Origin: Sphingomonadales bacterium
GTDB lineage: Bacteria; Pseudomonadota; Alphaproteobacteria; Sphingomonadales; Sphingomonadaceae
Reading direction: 5' to 3'
Assembly: GCA_028868335.1 (NCBI GenBank)
Contig: JAGWUU010000011.1
Location: 1 to 22,282, forward strand
DNA length: 22,282 nucleotides
Part shown: positions 14,927 to 21,026 of the stretch, piece by piece
Layout of the letters: each line of letters starts with the position of its first letter
How positions within the stretch are numbered: position 1 is the first letter of the stretch
Translations under genes and position numbers: made by a program
Notes under the pieces: generated by a model
Seen by the model: only the letters and a program-made list of their open reading frames with translations
Told to the model about the DNA's origin: nothing
The model's database searches: none

Positions 14927-15925
14927 CTAGCCTCCGGCGAAGATCCGGCGGCACATCGCCTGGTGAGCCTCGACCTGATCGAACCCGTCGTCGGCCAGAT
15001 AGGCGTGGCCCTCCCATTCGGAAACCATTGTCCCGGTGAAGCCGCCGTCGCGGAACAGGGGGAGGATCGTCTCGTAGTCGATCGCTTCCTCGCGCCCGTC
15101 TGCACCCATGCCATAGAATTTGCCGTGGATGTGGATCGTGCGGTCGACCAGTGTGGCCCAGCTCTTGGGATCGTTATTGGCTAGGATGAAGAAGGCGAGG
15201 CTGGCGGCCTGGATATGCGCTGGATCGTGGCCTTCGGCCAGCGCCCACTCGCGCAGCCGCCCGGCCTTCTCGTGGCTCATACCGGGCTCGAGCCAGACTT
15301 CCTTGAGCTTGTCGAGCAGGCTTTCCTTCGCCCCCACAGCGCGGGCAGCGTTGAGCATCGATTCCGGGATTCGGCTGGCGGTGCCGCCAAAGTCGGGAAT
15401 CCAGCCAAGGTATGGCGTATCCAGCTTGGCGTACATTTCGCCATAGGCCTGGACCGCGGGATGCCCGGCCCACATCGGGGCATGGACTTCCACCCCCATG
15501 CGGATGTCGAGTTCCTCGGCATAGGGGGCGATATCGGGCAGCAGTTCGACCGGCAGGGCGAACTGGTAGCGGACCAGCGAAAAGCCCATCTTCTTGGCCG
15601 AGCGCAGCTGGCGCTTGTGGTATTCGACAAGGCTGGCATCGTCGATCGGCTGCTGGCCCGGCTTTAGAAAGCGGTCGGAATTGATCGCACAGGACACCGG
15701 ATTGAGCCCGGTTTCGGCCATCAGGTCCTTGAACCGCGCGGCGAAATCATCGGAAATGTCAGGGAATTCCTTGAAGCTCTGGAACCCGATGATCTCGATG
15801 TTCGGACCCATTCCGCGCCGCGCGACTTCGCGGCACAGGCCGGCAAGGTCGAACTTGCGGGTCAGCCATGGGTTGGTGAAAGAATAGAATGTGACGCCCA
15901 CTTGCGGGCCGGAATTGAGGGTCAT
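14927..15925 (-). CDS. C-glycoside deglycosidase alpha subunit-like TIM-barrel protein (pair 2)
   Basis: 332 residues in the sugar phosphate isomerase/epimerase superfamily, cytoplasmic. Candidate metal ligands are Glu146 (VEVHAP), Asp178 (IPDFG), His265 or His267 (IHIHGKFYGMG) and Glu303 (SEWEG). These blocks occur in the same order as in the protein at 4929-5945, with slightly more sequence between the Asp and the His (89 against 84 residues). Overall the two copies are clearly diverged, so they probably differ in substrate. The partner beta-like gene lies directly upstream. Its TGA overlaps the AAGGA ribosome site of this gene, which points to coupled translation of a heteromer. It is the second gene of a minus-strand operon that is divergent from the GMC oxidoreductase gene. 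Confidence 0.75.
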   Translation of the reverse strand: MTLNSGPQVGVTFYSFTNPWLTRKFDLAGLCREVARRGMGPNIEIIGFQSFKEFPDISDDFAARFKDLMAETGLNPVSCAINSDRFLKPGQQPIDDASLVEYHKRQLRSAKKMGFSLVRYQFALPVELLPDIAPYAEELDIRMGVEVHAPMWAGHPAVQAYGEMYAKLDTPYLGWIPDFGGTASRIPESMLNAARAVGAKESLLDKLKEVWLEPGMSHEKAGRLREWALAEGHDPAHIQAASLAFFILANNDPKSWATLVDRTIHIHGKFYGMGADGREEAIDYETILPLFRDGGFTGTMVSEWEGHAYLADDGFDQVEAHQAMCRRIFAGG

Positions 15926-15937
15926 GGGTGTGGTCCT

Positions 15938-16321
15938 TCAGGCCGCGACGTGCAGCACTTCGATCTGCGGATTGGCGCGCTTCATGCCCGGGATGTAAGG
16001 CGGGCTGACGTTGACGATCAGCGCCACTTCGTGCGCGCTGCCTGGCGCGGCGGTGCGTCCCGGCAAGTGCAGGAAAGCGCTGTCGCGGACGAACCAGAAC
16101 GCGTTGGTCTGCTCGCCAAGCTCGGCCAGCGGCCACGAATGACCTTCGTATTCGACATTGGCTTCCGACAGGTCGATCGGCTCGCCATCAATCACCAGCG
16201 AAGCAACTTCAACGGTGGAGAACGGTAGCGAGCGATACCACGGCAGCCGCATTGCCAGCCGCAGGCCGTCTGCGTTCACGGCAAGCCCCTCTTCTCCGAT
16301 AACCCGTTCGACCGGCAGCAT
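15938..16321 (-). CDS. C-glycoside deglycosidase beta subunit-like protein (DUF6379 type, pair 2)
   Basis: 127 residues. GLRLAMRLPWYRSLPFSTVE and the strand ASLVIDGEPIDLSEANVEYE line up with the pair 1 beta-like protein (FLGRLPYYRGLGLSMVEDI ... VDGEAI). The N-terminus differs (MLPVERVIGEEGLAV), as does the C-terminal half, so the copies are old paralogs. The expected role is the small non-catalytic subunit that completes the active site of the TIM-barrel partner. The ATG has GAGGGAG about 8 nt upstream. Gene order here is beta then alpha, the reverse of pair 1. Operator copy F, the only perfect one, begins 19 nt upstream of the start. Confidence 0.75.
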   Translation of the reverse strand: MLPVERVIGEEGLAVNADGLRLAMRLPWYRSLPFSTVEVASLVIDGEPIDLSEANVEYEGHSWPLAELGEQTNAFWFVRDSAFLHLPGRTAAPGSAHEVALIVNVSPPYIPGMKRANPQIEVLHVAA

Positions 16322-16339
16322 CGCACACTCCCTCGTATA

Positions 16340-16359
16340 ATTAGAATCATGTTTCTAAT
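16340..16359. promoter_or_regulatory. Operator-like inverted repeat, copy F (perfect)
   Basis: ATTAGAATCATGTTTCTAAT has perfect 7-bp arms around 6 bases, themselves centred on CATG; one further A/T pair extends each arm to 8 bp. It lies between the divergent CGD-like pair 2 and GMC genes and overlaps the possible -10 of the minus-strand promoter. Confidence 0.7.
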
Positions 16360-16380
16360 TGGTGCTTGACATGCGGTCAA
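16352..16380 (-). promoter_or_regulatory. Predicted minus-strand promoter of CGD-like pair 2
   Basis: On the minus strand TTGACC (plus 16375-16380) with a 17-nt spacer leads to TAGAAA (16352-16357, 4 of 6 matches). The -35 is one arm of a small palindrome, CTTGAC-ATGCG-GTCAAG (16365-16381), whose other arm supplies the -35 for the opposite strand. Confidence 0.4.
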
Positions 16381-16394
16381 GCCTCGTGTTGAAA
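16366..16394 (+). promoter_or_regulatory. Predicted plus-strand promoter of the GMC-xylB-xylA operon
   Basis: TTGACA at 16366-16371 is a perfect -35. A weak -10 (TTGAAA, 16389-16394) follows after 17 nt. The expected start of transcription falls within operator copy G. Confidence 0.4.
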
Positions 16395-16396
16395 AA

Positions 16397-16416
16397 ATGC
16401 GAACGATAGTTCTAGA
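16397..16416. promoter_or_regulatory. Operator-like inverted repeat, copy G
   Basis: ATGCGAA-CGATAG-TTCTAGA matches the consensus at 10 of 14 arm positions. Its centre is 57 bp from that of copy F. It occupies the position where the GMC operon transcript should begin, which argues against using the ATG at 16397 as the translation start. Confidence 0.4.
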
Positions 16417-16444
16417 ATTAAGTCTTGTGTCGGGGGATTCGGGT

Positions 16445-18061
16445 TTGGCCCAGTTTGACTACATCATCGTCGGAGCGGGCTCGGCAGGCTGCGTCCTGGC
16501 CAACCGGCTCAGCACCGATCCGCAGACGCGCGTACTACTGATCGAGGATGGTGGGGACAACCAGCATCCCTTCATCAAGATGGCCGGCGGCTTTGTGAAG
16601 ATCATGGGCAACCCTGCCTATTTCCGCGCCTATCCGGTCGTCCAGCAGCCCGGCCGCCGCAAGGAAATGCACGCCTATGGCCGGGGCCTTGGAGGTTCCT
16701 CCGCGATCAACGGCACCTGGTATCTGCCGGGCATGCCAGCGGACTATGACGGCTGGGCCGCAAGCGGACTGACCGGCTGGGGCTGGGACGAGATCAGCCG
16801 CTGCATCGCCCGGTCCGAGGACTACCGCGATCCCGGCGCCCATCCGGGCCGCGGACGTAACGGCGAACAGCAGATCACCCCGTCGGACTACAAGGGCCCG
16901 GTTTTCGACGCGCTTGTCGAGGCCTTCGGGCAGGGCGGGATGCCGTGGGTCAGCGACATCACGACGCCGGGGATCACCGGGGCGGGTCGCTCGCAATATA
17001 CCGTGGACCGTGCTGGCCAGCGCCAGTCGACCTACGAAGCCTTCATCAAGCCGGTCCGCCGCCGTCCCAACCTGACGATCCTCAGCCCCTGCGCGGTCAA
17101 GCGGGTGACGATCGAACAGGGCCGTGCCACCGGCATCGTCTGCGAACGCGACGGGCAGGAGGAAGTCCATGGCGCTGGAGAGGTGATCGTCGCAGCCGGG
17201 GTCTATGGCTCGCCGCAACTGCTGCAATTATCCGGGGTCGGACCCGGCGCCGACCTGCAGCGGCTGGGCATCACTGTCGCCAAAGACCTGCCCGCAGTCG
17301 GCGCGAACTTCGCCGATCACCAGAAGATGGGCGTGTCCTTCGATCTCATCGGCAATCCTGGGACCAACCGCGAATTCGTCGGTTGGCGGCTCTATCGCAA
17401 CGCGCTGCGCTACTTTCTCACCCGCAGCGGGCCGCTTGCGCGCGTGGGCATGCCGCTGACCGGACTGATCTCGAGCGAAGGCCGGACCGACTGGCCCGAC
17501 TTCCAGGTCGCCGCAGCGCCCTTTGCGATGCGCACCATCAACGAGATGGCGGAAAAGCCCGGCAGCCCGCTAACCGACCGGCCCGGGCTAACCTTCTCGG
17601 GCTATCACCTGCGCCCGCGCAGTCGCGGCACGGTTGCGCTGACCTCTCCCGATTTTCGCGATGCGCCGCTGATCGATCCGAACATGTGGAGCGATTCCTA
17701 TGACCAGGACAAGGCGGTGGAATTGTTCCGCCTGTTCCGCAGGCTGGCCGCGATGCCCGCGCTAGCCCCATTCATCGGTTCCGAGCGAATGCCCGGCGCG
17801 GCGGTGCAGAACGAGGCAGCGGTAGTCGAGGAGGTGCGTAAGCTCACCGAGTGCGGTTTGCACGGCACCGGGACCTGCTCGATGGGCGGCGATCCGGCGA
17901 CTTCGGTGGTCGATGCGCGGACCAGGGTTCACGGTGTCGACGGTCTCAGGGTGGTCGACTGCTCGATCATGCCGACGCCGGTTTCGGGCAATACCAACGG
18001 CCCGGCGATCGCGGTGGCGGAGCGCGCCGCCGAACTGATCCTTGAGGACCGCAAGGGATAG
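16445..18061 (+). CDS. GMC family FAD-dependent oxidoreductase (CarA-like candidate glycoside 3-oxidase)
   Basis: 538 residues from the chosen TTG start. The FAD-binding fold is DYIIVGAGSAGCVLANRL at about 5-22, with Glu34 ending the second strand. The GMC signature is RGLGGSSAINGTWYLPG; GSPQLLQLSGVGP is the second signature. The active-site pair is His473 (GLHGTGTCSMG) and Asn516 (SGNTNGPAIAVAERAA). It resembles choline- and alcohol-dehydrogenase-like members; the C-glycoside 3-oxidases of the CarA type are also GMC enzymes, so oxidation of a glycosyl C3 hydroxyl is plausible but not shown. An ATG at 16397 is in frame, but it lies on operator copy G without a ribosome site, whereas TTG at 16445 has GGGGGATTCGGG before it and gives the family-typical start MAQFDYIIVGAG. 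It heads an operon with xylB 6 nt downstream. Confidence 0.9.
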   Translation: MAQFDYIIVGAGSAGCVLANRLSTDPQTRVLLIEDGGDNQHPFIKMAGGFVKIMGNPAYFRAYPVVQQPGRRKEMHAYGRGLGGSSAINGTWYLPGMPADYDGWAASGLTGWGWDEISRCIARSEDYRDPGAHPGRGRNGEQQITPSDYKGPVFDALVEAFGQGGMPWVSDITTPGITGAGRSQYTVDRAGQRQSTYEAFIKPVRRRPNLTILSPCAVKRVTIEQGRATGIVCERDGQEEVHGAGEVIVAAGVYGSPQLLQLSGVGPGADLQRLGITVAKDLPAVGANFADHQKMGVSFDLIGNPGTNREFVGWRLYRNALRYFLTRSGPLARVGMPLTGLISSEGRTDWPDFQVAAAPFAMRTINEMAEKPGSPLTDRPGLTFSGYHLRPRSRGTVALTSPDFRDAPLIDPNMWSDSYDQDKAVELFRLFRRLAAMPALAPFIGSERMPGAAVQNEAAVVEEVRKLTECGLHGTGTCSMGGDPATSVVDARTRVHGVDGLRVVDCSIMPTPVSGNTNGPAIAVAERAAELILEDRKG

Positions 18062-18067
18062 CCGCCG

Positions 18068-19501
18068 GTGTACCTGGGGATCGACATTGGCACCTCCGGG
18101 GTAAAGGCGGTGATCCTGGATGCCGGGGGAAAGGTCCGCGCCCAGGCGAGCGCACCGCTCACCCTATCGCGCCCGCATCCGCTGTGGTCCGAGCAGGACC
18201 CGGCTGACTGGTGGATCGCGACCGAGGCCGCCGTCCTGGCCTTGCCCGCCGACCTGCGCAGCGCGGTCGAAGCGATCGGCCTTGCCGGGCAGATGCACGG
18301 CGCAACGCTGCTGGGGGCAGATGACAGGCCGCTTCGCCCGGCGATCCTGTGGAACGATGGCCGCGCCTTTGCCGAATGCGCGGACCTGGAAGCGGCTGTA
18401 CCCGACCTGCGGCAGATCGCGGGCAATATCGCCATGCCCGGATTCACCGCGCCGAAGCTCGCCTGGGTGCGCCGCCAGGAGCCCGCAGTTTTTAAGGCGA
18501 TCCGTTCCGTTCTGCTGCCCAAGGACTACGTTCGCCTGTGCCTGACAGGTGAGAAGGCCAGCGATCTTTCAGACAGCGCCGGGACGCTGTGGCTCGACGT
18601 CGCAAGGCGCGACTGGTCGGACGAGCTGCTCGCGGCGACGGGCCTGACGCGCGAACAGATGCCGCGCCTGCTCGAAGGCACCGCGATCAGTGGCGCCCAG
18701 CGCGCCGATGTCGCGGCGCGCTGGGGGATGGGCCAGGTGCCGGTTGCGGCGGGCGCGGGTGACAACGCCGCCGGAGCCGCCGGGGTGGGGGTGGTGCGCG
18801 ACGGAGACGCGCTGCTTTCGCTCGGCACCTCGGGAGTGATCTTTGTCGCGACGAGCGCGTTCCGCCCCAATCCGGCAGGCGCGGTCCATGCTTTCTGCCA
18901 CTGCCTGCCGGACATGTGGCACCAGATGAGCGTGCATTTGTCGGCCGCAAGCTGTCTCGATTGGGCGGCAACGCTGACCCGGCAGGACGTTCCCGGCCTG
19001 CTCGCCGCCGCCGAAGCCGCGACGGCGGGGTCGGAATTGTTCCTGCCTTACCTTTCGGGTGAACGCACCCCGCACAACGATCCGCACGTGCGCGGCGCGT
19101 TCCTGGGGCTATCCAACGACACCGATCCCGGTCGCCTCGGACTCGCCGTACTTGAAGGGGTGGCTTTCGCGCACGCCGATGGCCTCGCCGTGTTGCAGGC
19201 GGCGGGCTCGCGGGTCGAGAGCCTTTCAGTGATCGGCGGCGGAGCGCGCTCGCGGTTCTGGGGCACGATCCTTGCCAGCGCGCTGGGGGTGCGGCTCGAT
19301 TACCTCGCCGACGGCGAAGTCGGCCCGGCGCTCGGCGCGGCCCGGCTGGCGCGGATCGCCGCGACCGGCGCGAGCGTGGCGGAAGTCTGTACCCGGCCGC
19401 CGGTCCGCGAGAGCATCGAGCCCGACCCCGAACTGGCAGAACGCCTGGCCCCCAAGCTTGCCAGATTCCACGCGGCCTACCCCGCGATTAAATCCATATG
19501 A
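18068..19501 (+). CDS. xylB: Xylulokinase
   Basis: 477 residues, the normal length. The FGGY kinase fold starts GIDIGTSGVKAVILDAGG (phosphate-binding loop). Substrate residues appear as GQMHGATLL (Met76-His77) and WNDGR (Asn96-Asp97). The catalytic base is Asp232 in GAGDNAAGAAGVGV, at the place expected from the E. coli enzyme. GGGARSRFWGTILASALG is the C-terminal ATP-binding part. It phosphorylates D-xylulose to xylulose 5-phosphate for the pentose phosphate pathway. The start is GTG, with AAGGGA 9 nt upstream lying across the GMC gene stop, so it is co-translated with the GMC enzyme. Xylose isomerase follows after a 118-nt gap that holds a repeat. Confidence 0.93.
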   Translation: MYLGIDIGTSGVKAVILDAGGKVRAQASAPLTLSRPHPLWSEQDPADWWIATEAAVLALPADLRSAVEAIGLAGQMHGATLLGADDRPLRPAILWNDGRAFAECADLEAAVPDLRQIAGNIAMPGFTAPKLAWVRRQEPAVFKAIRSVLLPKDYVRLCLTGEKASDLSDSAGTLWLDVARRDWSDELLAATGLTREQMPRLLEGTAISGAQRADVAARWGMGQVPVAAGAGDNAAGAAGVGVVRDGDALLSLGTSGVIFVATSAFRPNPAGAVHAFCHCLPDMWHQMSVHLSAASCLDWAATLTRQDVPGLLAAAEAATAGSELFLPYLSGERTPHNDPHVRGAFLGLSNDTDPGRLGLAVLEGVAFAHADGLAVLQAAGSRVESLSVIGGGARSRFWGTILASALGVRLDYLADGEVGPALGAARLARIAATGASVAEVCTRPPVRESIEPDPELAERLAPKLARFHAAYPAIKSI

Positions 19502-19516
19502 CTTACTGGCTCAAAC

Positions 19517-19582
19517 CCCGTTCGCATCCAGCGAAGTCGAGATGCCGCGCGCTGTGTCTCGACTACGCTCGACACGAACGGG
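19517..19582. repeat. Intergenic inverted repeat (CCCGTTCG type) between xylB and xylA
   Basis: The left arm, starting CCCGTTCG and ending AAGTCGAGA, pairs imperfectly with the right arm, starting TCTCGACTACG and ending CGAACGGG, around a loop of roughly ten bases. This is a REP-like palindrome of the kind found many times in sphingomonad genomes. It may stabilise or attenuate the xylB-xylA transcript. A one-armed relative is at 5960-5980. Confidence 0.75.
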
Positions 19583-19619
19583 TCTAGGGTACCTGCATTT
19601 TCCTCAAGGAGAGATCGAG

Positions 19620-20933
19620 ATGTCCGCCGACTATTTCGCCGATTTCCAGACCGTCCGTTACGAAGGCCCGGAAAGCGCCAACAACCTCGCCTACCGCTGG
19701 TACGACAAGGACCGGCTGGTGATGGGCAAGCGGATGGAGGACCACCTGCGATTTGCCGTATGCATGTGGCACACTTTCTGCTGGCCGGGCAGCGACGTGT
19801 TTGGCGCGGGGACCTTCAACCGTCCGTGGCTGCAGGGCCGGATGGACTCGACGAACGCGGCGGCCAAGCGCGCGGCGGCGCTGAGCTTCGTCGAAAAGCT
19901 CGACCTGCCGTTCTACTGCTTCCACGATGTCGACGTGATGGCCGAGGCCGAGAGCATCGGCGATTTCCGCAAGAGCTTTGCCGGGGCGGTCGATCACCTC
20001 GAGGAGTTGCAGGGCAAGCATGGTCGGCGCTTGCTGTGGGGTACCGCCAACCTGTTCGGCCATCCGCGCTACATGGCGGGCGCTGCAACCAATCCCGATC
20101 CCGAAGTCTATGCCTGGGCAGCCAGCCAGGTCCGTGACGCACTGGAAGCCACGCACCGGCTCGGCGGCGCGAATTACGTGCTGTGGGGCGGGCGCGAGGG
20201 TTACGACACGATCCTCAACACCGAGATCGGGATCGAGCAGGAGAACTTCGGCCGGTTCCTTGGGCTGGTGGTCGATCACAAGCACCGCATCGGTTTCACG
20301 GGCACGATCCTGATCGAGCCCAAGCCGCACGAGCCGACCAAGCACCAGTACGATTTCGATACCCAGACGGTCTATGCCTTCCTCAAGCGCTTCGGGCTTG
20401 AGGGCGAGGTCAAGGTCAACATCGAGGCCAACCACGCGACGCTGTCGGGCCACACCTTCGAGCATGAGATCGCAATGGCTCGCGCGCTGGGCATCCTCGG
20501 CTCGATCGACGCCAACCGGGGCGATCCGCAGAACGGCTGGGACACCGACCAGTTTCCCAACTCGGTCGAGGAAGTGACCCTTGCAATGCTCGAGGTACTG
20601 CGCGCGGGCGGCCTCGGAAACGGCGGCTTCAATTTCGATGCCAAGGTGCGGCGCCAGTCGATCGACGCCGCCGATCTGTTTCATGGTCATGTCGGCGGGG
20701 TCGATACCATCGCCCGCGCGCTGCTCCGCGCCGCTGCGCTGATCGAGGACGGACAACTCGAGCGCTTCCGTGTCGAGCGCTACGCTGGTTGGCAGGGTGA
20801 ACTGGGCCGGATGGTCCACGCCGAGGGCACCACGTTGGCTGCAGTTGCCGATCGGGCGGTGCAGAGCAACAACGCTCCTTTGCCACGCTCGGGCCGGCAA
20901 GAGTGGTGCGAGAATCTGGTCGCCCGGTTCTAG
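19620..20933 (+). CDS. xylA: Xylose isomerase
   Basis: 437 residues, standard for class II xylose isomerases. Catalytic His102 and Asp105 lie in YCFHDVDV. Metal ligands appear as Glu233 and Lys235 (LIEPKPHEPTKHQYDFD), Glu269 and His272 (IEANHATLSGHTFEHE), Asp297 (SIDANRGD) and Asp308/Asp310 (WDTDQFP). These match the E. coli enzyme shifted by one. It interconverts D-xylose and D-xylulose in the cytoplasm and also D-glucose and D-fructose more slowly. The start ATG at 19620 has AAGGAGAG about 5 nt upstream. It follows xylB on the same strand after a repeat and is followed by an MFS gene with a separate promoter. Confidence 0.96.
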   Translation: MSADYFADFQTVRYEGPESANNLAYRWYDKDRLVMGKRMEDHLRFAVCMWHTFCWPGSDVFGAGTFNRPWLQGRMDSTNAAAKRAAALSFVEKLDLPFYCFHDVDVMAEAESIGDFRKSFAGAVDHLEELQGKHGRRLLWGTANLFGHPRYMAGAATNPDPEVYAWAASQVRDALEATHRLGGANYVLWGGREGYDTILNTEIGIEQENFGRFLGLVVDHKHRIGFTGTILIEPKPHEPTKHQYDFDTQTVYAFLKRFGLEGEVKVNIEANHATLSGHTFEHEIAMARALGILGSIDANRGDPQNGWDTDQFPNSVEEVTLAMLEVLRAGGLGNGGFNFDAKVRRQSIDAADLFHGHVGGVDTIARALLRAAALIEDGQLERFRVERYAGWQGELGRMVHAEGTTLAAVADRAVQSNNAPLPRSGRQEWCENLVARF

Positions 20934-20967
20934 TTGCGGGGGCGTGCGGAACGCGGTACGGAATTGT

Positions 20968-20996
20968 TTGACTGAAATTGATCATGCAATCATAAA
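20968..20996 (+). promoter_or_regulatory. Predicted promoter of the downstream MFS gene
   Basis: TTGACT at 20968-20973, a 17-nt spacer and CATAAA at 20991-20996 form a plausible core promoter. The region carries GATCAT twice, 18 bp apart (20980-20985 and 20998-21003), and lacks the ATTAGAA/TTCTAAT element, so it is probably under different control. Confidence 0.4.
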
Positions 20997-21026
20997 CGAT
21001 CATTATCTGCTTCGGGAGAGAGTCTT

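Noticed and set aside
16397..16444. Upstream ATG (16397) and GTG (16427) as starts of the GMC gene
   Set aside because: Neither has a ribosome site and the ATG lies in operator copy G. The TTG at 16445 has a strong purine-rich site and gives the usual family N-terminus.
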